Shown here piece by piece: positions 24,338 to 33,370 of a stretch of DNA of 64,000 bases; the stretch's first letter is position 1; every line of letters starts with the position of its first letter. Position numbers and translations under genes: made by a program. The notes beneath the pieces are model-generated. The model was not told the origin of the DNA. It searched no databases and saw nothing but the letters and a program-made list of their open reading frames with translations. Origin of the DNA: Gymnodinialimonas ulvae (GTDB taxonomy: Bacteria; Pseudomonadota; Alphaproteobacteria; Rhodobacterales; Rhodobacteraceae); the NCBI RefSeq assembly GCF_037543845.1, contig NZ_JBBIFX010000001.1, positions 62,001-126,000 of the forward strand. Reading direction: 5' to 3'.

Positions 24338-25495
24338 ATGGACCTGCCCATGACCGCCTCTCACCGCGCCTATACCGGAGCCCGCGTATTCGATGGCGAG
24401 CGCGTCTTTGACAGCCATGCCGTTGTTGTTGATGGCGGTCTGGTTGACGGGATTGTCGATGCCCGCGATGTGCCGTCCGGGATCGATGTAGTGGAACTGG
24501 ACGGTGGCCTTCTCAGCCCCGGTTTCATTGATCTGCAGGTCAACGGCGGCGGCGGCGTGATGCTCAACGACGCGCCAAACGCGACTACTCTTCGCAGAAT
24601 GGCGCAGGCGCATGGGTCGCTTGGTGTGACGTCGTTCCTTCCCACGTTGATCACCGACACGCCAGAGCAGATACGTGCCGCGATTGAGGCGGTTGAAACA
24701 GGCGGCGTGCCTGGCGTCGTGGGCCTGCATCTGGAAGGACCGCATCTGGACCCGGCCAAGAAAGGGGCCCATAGCGCGGCCCTGATCCGGCCCATGTCAG
24801 ACGCGGATCTGGCGCTTTATCAGGAGGCCGCGCAGTGTCTGCCATACCTGATGCTGACCCTTGCGCCCGAGGCTGTCACGAAGGCCCAGATCGCGGCTCT
24901 TGTTGAGGCGGGCGTTCGCGTTTCACTGGGCCATTCCAACGCCAGTTTTGCGGACGGTCAGGCGGCAATCGCCGCGGGTGCGTCGATGGTCACGCATCTC
25001 TTTAACGCAATGAGCCAGTTGGGCAGCCGCGAACCCGGCCTCGTCGGCGCAGCATTTGCCAGCGGGGCCGTCTCCGCGGGGCTGATCGCAGACGGCGTCC
25101 ATGTTCACCCCGCAAACGTGCGCGCGGCGCTCGCTGCGAAAAGCGGCCCTGGGCAGGTGTTTCTCGTGTCCGATGCCATGGCTGTTGCGGGCACCGATGT
25201 TACTTCCTTCACGCTCAATGACCGCACGATCCAGCGGCAGGATAACCGTCTGACACTTGAGGATGGCACGCTCGCGGGGGCAGACCTCGACTTGCTGACC
25301 GCGGTGCGCAACATTGTGGACTGGAAAGCGGCGCCGCTAGAGCAGAGCCTCGCCATGGCGACCTCCATCCCCGGAGACTTGTTGCCCCAGTCACCGGGCC
25401 GGATCAGGCCCTGCGCTTCGGCGGATATGATCCATCTGACCAGCGATTTGACCGAAATTCAGGGCGTCTGGCGGGCCGGGCGGGCGCTCGATTAA
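24338..25495 (+). CDS. nagA: N-acetylglucosamine-6-phosphate deacetylase
   Basis: A 385-aa amidohydrolase-fold enzyme that removes acetate from GlcNAc-6-phosphate (EC 3.5.1.25). Visible are the metal and substrate motifs GLLSPGFIDLQVNGGGG, VVGLHLEGPHLDPAKKGAH, SLGHSNASF, MVTHLFNAMSQLGSREPG, LIADGVHVHP and LVSDAMA, the last with the catalytic Asp. The start is uncertain: ATG 24338 or 24350 (MTASHRA); the frame runs back to 24245. No nagB, kinase or amino-sugar transporter lies in the window, so this is an isolated pair with its DeoR regulator. Confidence 0.92.
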   Translation: MDLPMTASHRAYTGARVFDGERVFDSHAVVVDGGLVDGIVDARDVPSGIDVVELDGGLLSPGFIDLQVNGGGGVMLNDAPNATTLRRMAQAHGSLGVTSFLPTLITDTPEQIRAAIEAVETGGVPGVVGLHLEGPHLDPAKKGAHSAALIRPMSDADLALYQEAAQCLPYLMLTLAPEAVTKAQIAALVEAGVRVSLGHSNASFADGQAAIAAGASMVTHLFNAMSQLGSREPGLVGAAFASGAVSAGLIADGVHVHPANVRAALAAKSGPGQVFLVSDAMAVAGTDVTSFTLNDRTIQRQDNRLTLEDGTLAGADLDLLTAVRNIVDWKAAPLEQSLAMATSIPGDLLPQSPGRIRPCASADMIHLTSDLTEIQGVWRAGRALD

Positions 25496-25559
25496 CCGCC
25501 ATCGACAACGCCGTCCTCCGCCCATACCGTCCGTCAAACTACGGACGTCGGGGGCTGCG

Positions 25560-26957
25560 ATGGATTGGGACGAATTCGCCGAATGGGGCACTAAGATAAG
25601 CCAATGGGCGGCCGAGTATCACAAGACGCTCGCCGAGCGTCCTGTACGCGCTCAGACGCGCCCCGGTGACATCGCCTCGCAATTGCCAAAGGCACCGCCC
25701 GACGCGCCGGAAGGCATGGCGCGCATCCTTGATGATTTCGAACGCATTGCCATGCCGGGCATCACCCATTGGCAGCACCCGCGCTTTTTTGCTTATTTCC
25801 CCGCGAACGCGGCCCCTCCGTCGATGTTGGCGGAGTTTCTTGTGACCACCATCGCCGCGCAATGCATGCTGTGGCAGACCTCTCCGGCGGCGACGGAAAT
25901 CGAAGGCGTGATGATCGATTGGCTGCGGCAGGCTTTGGACCTGCCGGACGCATTCACCGGCGTGATCCAGGACAGCGCGTCCTCTGCCACGTTATCGGCG
26001 GTCTTGACGATGCGCGAGCGGGCGACCGGGTTTACCGGCAACCGGGAGGGCCTGAACGCCAAGGGCAACCTGCGCATCTACTGCTCGGATCAGGTGCATT
26101 CCTCGATCGACCGCGCCTGTTGGGTCGCGGGGATCGGGCAGGACAATCTGGTGAAACTGCCCACGCGAGGCGCACACTACGCCATGGACGCGCAGGCGCT
26201 CGAGGCCGCCATCGCCGCCGACCGCGCTGCAGGCCATGTGCCCGCCGGGATCATCGCGGTCACGGGAGCGACCGGCATTGGGGCGTGCGATGATTTGGAG
26301 CCTGTCGCGGACATCGCCGAACGGGAAGGGCTTTACACCCACCTCGACGCCGCATGGGCCGGGGCAGCGATGATATGCCCCGAATATCACGCGCGCTTCT
26401 GGCCCGGGGTGGCGGGTTTCGAGAGCATCGTGTTCAACCCGCACAAATGGATGGGCGCTCAATTTGATTGCTCGGTCCAGTTCCTGCGTAACCCGCAGGC
26501 GCAATTGAATACCCTCAAGATCGAACCGGAATACCTCAAGACATCCGGCAGCCCCGTGACCAATTATTCGGAATGGACGATCCCGCTTGGCCGACGGTTC
26601 CGGGCGCTGAAACTCTGGTTCCTGATCCGTGCCTATGGGCTCGACGGATTGCGCGCGCGGATCCGCAACCATGTCGCCTGGGCGGAGGAGATTTGCGATG
26701 CGATCCGGGCGATGGACGGCTTCGAGATCGTGAGCGAGCCGATCCTGAGCCTGTTTTCCTTTCGCTGTCCCGGCGATGACGCGCGGCAGCAACGCCTTGT
26801 CGATGCACTCAATGATGACGGACGGATCTACCTGACGCAGGGCTTGCACGAAGGCCGCAAGGTGATCCGGTTTCAGGTCGGCCAATTCGACACGACCCGC
26901 GATCATGTGATGATGGCTGCCGACGTCATCGCAGAGGTCAATTCCACCCTCGCCTAA
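25560..26957 (+). CDS. PLP-dependent aromatic L-amino acid decarboxylase
   Basis: A 465-aa group II (pyridoxal-5'-phosphate) decarboxylase. The active-site lysine is K296 in FNPHKWMG; upstream are HPRFFAYFPANAAPPSM, the DSASSATLSAVL cofactor block and HLDAAWAGAAM with the PLP-anchoring Asp. The overall pattern matches tyrosine/DOPA/tryptophan decarboxylases rather than glutamate decarboxylase. It would release an aryl-ethylamine such as tyramine, phenethylamine or tryptamine. A ligase of glutamine-synthetase type follows after 44 bases, suggesting the amine is processed further. Substrate choice cannot be read from sequence by eye. Confidence 0.88.
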   Translation: MDWDEFAEWGTKISQWAAEYHKTLAERPVRAQTRPGDIASQLPKAPPDAPEGMARILDDFERIAMPGITHWQHPRFFAYFPANAAPPSMLAEFLVTTIAAQCMLWQTSPAATEIEGVMIDWLRQALDLPDAFTGVIQDSASSATLSAVLTMRERATGFTGNREGLNAKGNLRIYCSDQVHSSIDRACWVAGIGQDNLVKLPTRGAHYAMDAQALEAAIAADRAAGHVPAGIIAVTGATGIGACDDLEPVADIAEREGLYTHLDAAWAGAAMICPEYHARFWPGVAGFESIVFNPHKWMGAQFDCSVQFLRNPQAQLNTLKIEPEYLKTSGSPVTNYSEWTIPLGRRFRALKLWFLIRAYGLDGLRARIRNHVAWAEEICDAIRAMDGFEIVSEPILSLFSFRCPGDDARQQRLVDALNDDGRIYLTQGLHEGRKVIRFQVGQFDTTRDHVMMAADVIAEVNSTLA

Positions 26958-27001
26958 CCGGGGCATCCTTGGCAGAGTGAGGCAAAACGGGGGACGCGAT
27001 C

Positions 27002-28360
27002 ATGACACTGACCTATGAGGCGCTGCAGGCGCAGATCCGCTCAGGCGCGGTGGATACGGTGCTGGTCTGCCTTGTGGACATGCAGGGCCGATTGATGGGC
27101 AAACGTTACCATGCCGAGGCGTTTCTCGACATTGCCGAAGGGGAAACCCATTGCTGCACCTACCTGCTCGCCACCGACCTCGCGATGGCCACACCCGATG
27201 GCTACGCGTCGTCGTCGTGGGAAAAGGGGTACGGAGACTACATCCTGCGGCCGGACCTTGGCACCTTGCGACCGGTTCCGTGGCTTGAGGGAACGGCGAT
27301 GGTTCTGTGCGACGTGGTGGACCATCACACGCACGCGCCCGTACCCCACGCTCCGCGTGAGATGCTGAAACAGCAGATCGCGCGCGCGCAGGCGATGGGC
27401 CTAAGCCCGGTCATGGCGACGGAGCTGGAGTTTTTCCTGTTCCACGGCACCCATGATCAGATTGCGGATGGCGGCTTTCGCGACCTCAAACCGATCAGCC
27501 ATTACAACGAGGATTACAATATCTTCCAGACCTCCAAGGAAGAGCCGGTGATGCGCCCGATCCGCAATCATCTGCGCGCCATGGGGGTGCCGGTGGAGGG
27601 CACGAAAGGCGAGGCCGAGGCGGGCCAGGAAGAGCTCAACATCCGCTACGCCGACGCGCTGGCTTGCGCCGATCATCACACGTTGGCCAAGCACGCGGTC
27701 AAGGAAATCGCGCATCAACAGGGGTTTGCGGCCACGTTCCTGCCCAAACTAAGCGCTGATACGGTTGGCTCTGCGGCGCATATCCATCAATCGCTGTTCC
27801 GAGATGGAGCCAACGCTTTCCACGATCCCGCCCACCCGCTTGGCAAATCCGCCTTGATGGACAGCTACATGGCCGGTCTCCTGAAATATGCGGGTGAGGC
27901 GACGTATTTCCTGGCCCCCTACATCAACAGCTACAAGCGGTTCGCGCCCGGCACCTTCGCGCCGACGCGTCTGGTCTGGTCCGTCGACAACCGCACCGCC
28001 GCGTTCCGCCTGGTCGGTGACGGAACAAAGGGAGTGCGCGTCGAATGCCGCATTCCGGGCGCCGATATGAACCCGTATCTTGGCCTCTCAGCGATGCTGG
28101 CTGCAGGCCTTGCTGGGATCGAAGAGGGGCTCTTGCTGCCTGAGGCGTTCAACGGCGATGCCTACGGGGATAAAGACGCGGCAGAAATCCCGCGCACCCT
28201 TCGCGAGGCGCGAGATGCGCTGCTCGGTTCGGATATGCTGCGCAACGCGATGGGCGCGGACGTGATCACCCATTATGCCCGTGCAGCGGAATGGGAGATC
28301 GAGGACTTCGTGCGCGCCGTCACCGATTACGAGATCAAGCGAGGCTTTGAGAAGGCATGA
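27002..28360 (+). CDS. Glutamine synthetase-family ligase (gamma-glutamylamine synthetase type)
   Basis: A 452-aa GS-fold protein. It has the N-terminal beta-grasp part (VCLVDMQGRLMGKRY), the catalytic glutamates in SPVMATELEFFLF and GEAEAGQEELNI, the HIHQSLF strand, NSYKRFAPGTFAPTRLVWSVDNR and ECRIPGADMNPYL. This pattern is nearer to PuuA/IpuC/GlnT-like ligases, which join glutamate to an amine with ATP, than to housekeeping GlnA. Between a decarboxylase that makes an amine and a dehydrogenase (4-base overlap with the latter), the natural hypothesis is gamma-glutamylation of that amine. A second paralogue lies at 54593. Confidence 0.85.
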   Translation: MTLTYEALQAQIRSGAVDTVLVCLVDMQGRLMGKRYHAEAFLDIAEGETHCCTYLLATDLAMATPDGYASSSWEKGYGDYILRPDLGTLRPVPWLEGTAMVLCDVVDHHTHAPVPHAPREMLKQQIARAQAMGLSPVMATELEFFLFHGTHDQIADGGFRDLKPISHYNEDYNIFQTSKEEPVMRPIRNHLRAMGVPVEGTKGEAEAGQEELNIRYADALACADHHTLAKHAVKEIAHQQGFAATFLPKLSADTVGSAAHIHQSLFRDGANAFHDPAHPLGKSALMDSYMAGLLKYAGEATYFLAPYINSYKRFAPGTFAPTRLVWSVDNRTAAFRLVGDGTKGVRVECRIPGADMNPYLGLSAMLAAGLAGIEEGLLLPEAFNGDAYGDKDAAEIPRTLREARDALLGSDMLRNAMGADVITHYARAAEWEIEDFVRAVTDYEIKRGFEKA

Positions 28361-29502
28361 ATTTTCAAGGAAACTGGTCCTATCCCACCGCTATCCGGTT
28401 TGGTGCGGGACGCATCGCTGAGCTGGCCAATACCTGCGCAGAAGCCGGGATCAAACGGCCTTTGCTGGTAACGGATCGTGGCTTGGCGAGCCTGCCGATC
28501 ACTACGCAGGCGCTCGATGTGCTGGAGGCCGCAGGGCTTGGCCGGGCGGTTTTTGCAGATGTCGATCCGAACCCGAACGAACTCAACCTCGCCGCTGGGG
28601 TCGCGGCCTACCGCTCCGGCGACCACGATGGGGTGATCGCCTTTGGCGGTGGCTCGGGCCTCGATCTTGGCAAGATGGTCGCCTTCATGGCGGGGCAGGT
28701 CCGGCCCGTGTGGGATTTCGAGGATATCGGCGATTGGTGGACGCGCGCGGATGCCGATGCCATCGCCCCCATCGTGGCCGTACCGACCACCGCCGGGACC
28801 GGGTCAGAGGTCGGGCGCGCTTCGGTTCTGACCGACAGTCAGACCCATGAGAAGAAGATCATCTTCCACCCGAAGGTCCTTCCATCGGTGGTGATCTGCG
28901 ACCCCGAACTGACCGTCGGCATGCCGCCTGCGATCACGGCGGGCACCGGCCTTGACGCGTTCGCCCATTGCGTCGAGGCGTTTTCCAGCCCGCACTACCA
29001 CCCGATGAGCCAGGGCATCGCGCTGGAAGGGATGCGGTTGGTGATCAACAACCTGCCGCGCGCCTATTCCAATGGCGCGGATATCGAGGCGCGTGCGCAG
29101 ATGATGAGTGCCGCCGCCATGGGCGCCACCGCGTTCCAAAAGGGGCTCGGCGCGATCCACGCTCTGAGCCACCCTGTCGGCGCGATCTTTGGCACGCACC
29201 ATGGCACAACCAATGCCGTCTGCATGCCCGCGGTTCTTTCGCTTAATGCGCCCGCAATCCGCGACCGTTTTGACCGGGCTGCTGGCTACCTTGGGATGGT
29301 TGGGGGCTTCGACGGGTTCTGTGCCTTCGTACAAAGTTTCAACGACAGCCTCGGCATCCCGCGCCGCCTATCCGAACTGGGTGTTTCGGCGGACGCTATG
29401 GACGACCTGATCGCCGGTGCGTTGCGCGACCCGTCCTGCGCTGGGAACCCGGTCGAATTGACCGAGCCCAACTTGCGCGCCCTGTTTGAGGCTGTGATCT
29501 GA
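28357..29502 (+). CDS. Iron-containing (type III) alcohol dehydrogenase
   Basis: A 381-aa Fe-ADH family enzyme. The NAD-binding loop GGGSGLDLGKM occurs at about residues 96-106. The metal ligands are in GTGLDAFAHCVEAFSSP and in HALSHPVGAIFGTHHGTTNA, both with the family's conserved histidines. It interconverts an alcohol and an aldehyde with NAD(P). The 4-base ATGA overlap with the GS-like ligase gene indicates joint expression, so the substrate probably derives from the amine pathway; family members vary too widely to name it. Confidence 0.88.
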   Translation: MNFQGNWSYPTAIRFGAGRIAELANTCAEAGIKRPLLVTDRGLASLPITTQALDVLEAAGLGRAVFADVDPNPNELNLAAGVAAYRSGDHDGVIAFGGGSGLDLGKMVAFMAGQVRPVWDFEDIGDWWTRADADAIAPIVAVPTTAGTGSEVGRASVLTDSQTHEKKIIFHPKVLPSVVICDPELTVGMPPAITAGTGLDAFAHCVEAFSSPHYHPMSQGIALEGMRLVINNLPRAYSNGADIEARAQMMSAAAMGATAFQKGLGAIHALSHPVGAIFGTHHGTTNAVCMPAVLSLNAPAIRDRFDRAAGYLGMVGGFDGFCAFVQSFNDSLGIPRRLSELGVSADAMDDLIAGALRDPSCAGNPVELTEPNLRALFEAVI

Positions 29503-29505
29503 ACC

Positions 29506-29712
29506 ATGAAACTCATAGACCCCACGCATCCATTCTACAAACCCGCGTGGCGGCGCTATCTCATTGTCATCGTGTGTTTTGCATGGGCCACGTTCGAGAT
29601 GAGCCAAGGCAACAGCATCTGGGCCTACCTGTTCGCGGGGGTCGGCGGTTTTCTCGCCTACCACCTGATTTTCGCCTTCCCGAAGGAGCCGCCCGACGGC
29701 GAGGCCGATTAA
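29506..29712 (+). CDS. Small two-span membrane protein, 68 aa
   Basis: A 68-aa protein with two hydrophobic stretches, about residues 16-31 (RRYLIVIVCFAWATF) and 38-58 (IWAYLFAGVGGFLAYHLIF), and an acidic C-terminal tail. It starts three bases after the alcohol dehydrogenase stop, so it is probably the last gene of that unit. I know no function for it. Its TAA stop and the iolG stop on the other strand overlap through the palindrome TTAA. Confidence 0.65.
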   Translation: MKLIDPTHPFYKPAWRRYLIVIVCFAWATFEMSQGNSIWAYLFAGVGGFLAYHLIFAFPKEPPDGEAD

Positions 29713-30695
29713 AGCGCCACTGGCTGCCCGGTCTGACACGATTGTGTCGCTGCATCGGCCAGGATCTGCGCTTGCAACCCGTCGCGGATCGACGGGGTTG
29801 GCGTCTCCCCCGCCGCGATCGCCGCGATGAAGGCCTTCATCTCGGCTGCATAGGCCGCCTCATAGCGCTCAAGGAAAAAATGCAACGTGGGCGAGCGTTT
29901 GAACCCCTCCGCCGTGGCGCTTTCCACTGAGGTCTCCAAGATGTTCTCCGCCCGCAGCATACCGCGTTCGCCGTGCACTTCGATCCGCTGATCGTAGCCA
30001 TAGGCCGCCCGCCGCGAATTCGAGATTAGGCAGATGCGCCCCGATGCCGTGGTCAGCGTCACCGCCGCTGTATCGACGTCGCCCGCCTCGCCAATCTCCG
30101 GGTCCACCAGGCTTGATCCCACAGCATGCAGCGTGGTGAATTCCTCGCCCATCAAGAACCGTGCCATGTCAAAATCGTGGATCATCATGTCCCGAAACAG
30201 ACCGCCGGAGGTCTTGATGTAGTCGATCGGCGGCGGCGACGGATCGCGTGAGGTGATCTGGATCAATTCGACCGCGCCGATCTCACCGGCCCCTAATCGC
30301 GCCTGCAGGGCGGCGAAGTTCGGATCGAAACGCCGGTTGAAGGCGGTAAAAAACGGCACGCCAGCCGCCTCGATCCCGGCCATCAGCGTGCGGATATTGT
30401 CGACGGACATGTCCACCGGCTTCTCGCAGAAAATCGCTTTGGACGCCTGCGTGGCGGCCTCGATCTGCGCGAAATGGGTGATGGTGGGCGTGCCGATCAC
30501 TACCGCGTCGATATCATCCGCGCTCAGGATCGCGTCGGTTTCGCGCAGCTCCGCGCCGGTGGCATCGGCCATGGCCTGTGCAGCCTTCGGTATCGCGTCC
30601 GCGACCGCCACGATGCGGGCGATGTTGATCCCCTTCAGCGTGCGGGCATGGACCTGTCCGATGCGTCCGCATCCCAGCAAGCCAATTCTGATCAT
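29709..30695 (-). CDS. iolG: myo-Inositol 2-dehydrogenase (Gfo/Idh/MocA family)
   Basis: A 328-aa NAD-dependent dehydrogenase that oxidises myo-inositol to 2-keto-myo-inositol (EC 1.1.1.18). Visible are the Rossmann start IGLLGCGRIGQVHA, the family motif FCEKPVD with the conserved Lys, FNRRFDPNF, and the catalytic GGLFRDMMIHDFDMARFL segment with Asp and His. ATG 30695 is preferred over 30701: it overlaps the previous stop as ATGA and has GGGAAGGG seven bases upstream. Last gene of the minus-strand iolD-C-B-J-G unit. Confidence 0.92.
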   Translation of the reverse strand: MIRIGLLGCGRIGQVHARTLKGINIARIVAVADAIPKAAQAMADATGAELRETDAILSADDIDAVVIGTPTITHFAQIEAATQASKAIFCEKPVDMSVDNIRTLMAGIEAAGVPFFTAFNRRFDPNFAALQARLGAGEIGAVELIQITSRDPSPPPIDYIKTSGGLFRDMMIHDFDMARFLMGEEFTTLHAVGSSLVDPEIGEAGDVDTAAVTLTTASGRICLISNSRRAAYGYDQRIEVHGERGMLRAENILETSVESATAEGFKRSPTLHFFLERYEAAYAAEMKAFIAAIAAGETPTPSIRDGLQAQILADAATQSCQTGQPVAL

Positions 30696-31537
30696 GCGCA
30701 TGCCCTTCCCGAAGCGCCGGTGGACCGGATCGCCAACCGCGCCGCCTCCATCACCGGGTCATGTGTGTCTTTGAGGATCTGCACGCGGTCAAACCGGTCA
30801 GCATCCGCGTTGACCGCACTGCGCAAGGCCGCGCCAAACGCCATGCGCAGCTCGGTCCCGATGTTGAATTTGCAGATCGCCGATTCTGCGGCCAAAGCCA
30901 GCCTTTGCGCATGCGGTACGCCTGATCCGCCATGAACAACCAACGGCACGTCAGTTGCGGCCTCTATGGCGCGAATGCGCGCCTCATCCAGACCGCCCTC
31001 GTGATTTTGTTGCAGATGCACGTTGCCGACGCTGATCGCCATCGCATCCACGCCCGTCTCCGTCGCGAAACAAGCGGCTTCTTCGGGGTCGGTTCCTGCG
31101 CTGTCCTCTCCGCCGGAATAGCCGACAAAGCCGATCTCGCCCTCGGCGGAAATGCCGGCGGAATGGGCCAGTTTCACAACCGCGCGTGTTTGGGCGATGT
31201 TGTCTTTCAGCCGCAGGCGAGAGCCGTCGAACATCAACGAGGTGAACCCCGCCGCAAGCGCCTCTTCGCATTCGTCTATCGTGTAGCCGTGATCCAGATG
31301 CGCCACTACGGGGACGTCGACCTCGCTCGCCAAAACCCGGAACATCTTGGCAAGCACCGGCAAGGGCGTGTGCTCGCGACAGGACGGCCCCGCCTGCAGG
31401 ATCACCGGCGCGCGCTCCGCCTGCGCGGCCATCGCATAGGCTCGCATGTCCTCCCATCCCAGGCAAACCAGCCCCGGAACCGCGTAGCCCCCGATCAAGG
31501 CGGGCTTTAAGACGTCGTGCAAGGTGGCCAGCGTCAT
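30692..31537 (-). CDS. iolJ: Class II aldolase, probably 5-keto-2-deoxygluconate-6-phosphate aldolase
   Basis: A 281-aa zinc-dependent class II (fructose-bisphosphate) aldolase fold. The metal ligands are seen in VAHLDHGYTIDECEEAL, the SLMFDGSRL loop with its catalytic Asp follows, and VVHGGSGVP and KFNIGTELR are the phosphate-binding segments. Its place between iolB and iolG, overlapping both by 4 bases, argues for the inositol aldolase that gives DHAP and malonate semialdehyde. A general FBA/tagatose aldolase is the alternative. Many proteobacteria fuse this step to IolC instead; here it is separate. Confidence 0.82.
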   Translation of the reverse strand: MTLATLHDVLKPALIGGYAVPGLVCLGWEDMRAYAMAAQAERAPVILQAGPSCREHTPLPVLAKMFRVLASEVDVPVVAHLDHGYTIDECEEALAAGFTSLMFDGSRLRLKDNIAQTRAVVKLAHSAGISAEGEIGFVGYSGGEDSAGTDPEEAACFATETGVDAMAISVGNVHLQQNHEGGLDEARIRAIEAATDVPLVVHGGSGVPHAQRLALAAESAICKFNIGTELRMAFGAALRSAVNADADRFDRVQILKDTHDPVMEAARLAIRSTGASGRACA

Positions 31538-32373
31538 TTGAACTTGGCCACCATGTCCATGATGCCAGGGATCGTATGCAATTGCTCGGCGTGGGTGGGT
31601 TGGAAGTATTGCTTCAGACTCCGTTGGGACAATCCGCCCAAGATCGTGAAATAGTACATTTCATACCCCGGCAAGGCACAGCAGGGATGATAGCCCTTGT
31701 CGATCAGAACCGTGGATCCGTCCATGATGTGATAGGCGTCGCCGGGCTTATTATCCTCGCGCTGCAGCATCTGCAGGCCCGAGCCGTAGTTTGGCTTGAA
31801 ACGGAAGTTGTAGCATTCGTCGTGGCGGGTTTCATCAGGAAGCTGGTCGGTGTCGTGCTTATGTGACGGGAACCCCGACCACCCTCCGGCGCCCACCGTG
31901 AACAATTCAGAGACCAGCAGGCGCCCAACCCGGTCATGGTGGTTCGCGCCAAGAATATGCTTGATTTTGCGATGCGTCTTCGTGTCATCGCTGCCATATT
32001 GCACAAGGTCCAGATCATCTGCACGCACAGCGAACGGGCTTAGCGTTTCAGCGAATTTAGCGCCTGCGATGAAGGTTTCGGTATCGGTCTGCGCGGTGAT
32101 GCGCGCGCCCGTTGCCGTTGGCACGTACACACCCTCCGGGTCCCCGTCCCAGACGTCCTTACCCCGATTGCCGATCTGGTCGAACGCCGTGCCATCCACC
32201 TCGACATCCACCGTTCCGGTCGCGGGCACAATGCAGGTCTCGTAGCCATCAAGCTTGTAGGCGAAATGTTCGCCAGCTTTCAGTTTTACAATGTTGAAAT
32301 ATGTCAGCGGCACATGCGCGTCGTCCACATCCACGATGGCCTTGTTCTTGTTGTCATGCGGGGCGATGTGCAT
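31534..32373 (-). CDS. iolB: 5-Deoxy-glucuronate isomerase
   Basis: A 279-aa bicupin of the IolB/KduI family that converts 5-deoxy-D-glucuronate into 5-keto-2-deoxygluconate (EC 5.3.1.30). The C-terminal cupin shows the metal site GFPSHKHDTDQLPDETRHDECYNF and the GYHPCCALPGYEMYYFTILGG block. AAGGA precedes the ATG. It lies 13 bases after iolC and overlaps iolJ. A second, shorter and divergent member of the same family is encoded at 43911. Confidence 0.94.
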   Translation of the reverse strand: MHIAPHDNKNKAIVDVDDAHVPLTYFNIVKLKAGEHFAYKLDGYETCIVPATGTVDVEVDGTAFDQIGNRGKDVWDGDPEGVYVPTATGARITAQTDTETFIAGAKFAETLSPFAVRADDLDLVQYGSDDTKTHRKIKHILGANHHDRVGRLLVSELFTVGAGGWSGFPSHKHDTDQLPDETRHDECYNFRFKPNYGSGLQMLQREDNKPGDAYHIMDGSTVLIDKGYHPCCALPGYEMYYFTILGGLSQRSLKQYFQPTHAEQLHTIPGIMDMVAKFK

Positions 32374-32386
32374 CCTGCGTTCCTTT

Positions 32387-33370
32387 TCAGGCAGCTGTCG
32401 GGCCGGGGTGATCGGCCAAGAAGGCGTTCAAAGCGGCGGTGTCTGGCATGGCGGGCGCGCATCCGGACCGCGCCACCACCATCGACGCACAGGCAGAGCC
32501 GCGCAGCACCGCGTCCTTCAGTCTGCGCCCGTCCGCGAGCCCGGCCATCAACCCGGCCATGAAGCTATCCCCGGCGCCGGTCGGTTTCACCGCGTCGGCG
32601 GGGTAGATACCGGTTCTGATTTCTGCACCATCCGCGAAAGTCACCGCGCCATCAGCTCCCATTTTGTAAACCACGATGGCCGCTGTTGTCTGCGCCAGCG
32701 TGCGTGCCTTGGCCAGGCCCTTGTCGAGATCGCCCGCCATGAACCCGAATTCCTCGTCATTGCCGACGATCACGTCCGACTTGGCCCCCGCACGGGACAG
32801 GACATCGGCGGCAACCTCCGCGGAGGGCCAGGAATAGGGGCGGTAATCCACGTCGAAGATGATCGGAAGACCCGCCGCGCGAGCCAGTTCGAACGCCCGA
32901 AATGCCGCGCTCCGGGAGGGCTCGGCTGCAAACACCGTGCCTGCAGTGATCAACGCCGAAAACATGCCGTAGTCCACGGCCTCGACATCTGCACGCGACA
33001 TCTGGAAATCCGCGGCATTGTTGCGATAGATCACCGATTGATGGTCTTCCACCCGGGTCTCGTAAACCGCAAGCGACGTGCGTTCCTCGCCCCGGATCGT
33101 GCGCACGTGGGTGCGGCCAACGCCGTAAGCGTCGAGTTGGTTCACGCAATAACGCCCGACTGCATCGTCGGATACGCAGGTCACGAGATCAGCCTTGAGC
33201 CCGAGCTTCACAAGCCCCGCGGCGATGTTCGCACTCGACCCGCCCATCGCAACATTCATCTGCGTTGCGTCTTCGGTCCGCGCGCGATCGACGGGCGACA
33301 AGTCCATGCCAACGCGCCCGATCACCACGAAACGTCCCTTCCGGATCCCGTCGATCACGCGGTTGCCCAT
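32387..33370 (-). CDS. iolC: 5-Dehydro-2-deoxygluconokinase (PfkB family)
   Basis: A 327-aa ribokinase-fold kinase that phosphorylates 5-keto-2-deoxygluconate (EC 2.7.1.92). The N-terminal MGGSSANIAAGLVKLG motif and the C-terminal PfkB signature KPTGAGDSFMAGLMAGL, with the catalytic Asp, are clear. It is the short form without the aldolase-like extension found in many proteobacterial IolC proteins, consistent with the separate aldolase gene. The start may be ATG 33370 or the GTG at 33373, which overlaps the iolD stop. Confidence 0.93.
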   Translation of the reverse strand: MGNRVIDGIRKGRFVVIGRVGMDLSPVDRARTEDATQMNVAMGGSSANIAAGLVKLGLKADLVTCVSDDAVGRYCVNQLDAYGVGRTHVRTIRGEERTSLAVYETRVEDHQSVIYRNNAADFQMSRADVEAVDYGMFSALITAGTVFAAEPSRSAAFRAFELARAAGLPIIFDVDYRPYSWPSAEVAADVLSRAGAKSDVIVGNDEEFGFMAGDLDKGLAKARTLAQTTAAIVVYKMGADGAVTFADGAEIRTGIYPADAVKPTGAGDSFMAGLMAGLADGRRLKDAVLRGSACASMVVARSGCAPAMPDTAALNAFLADHPGPTAA

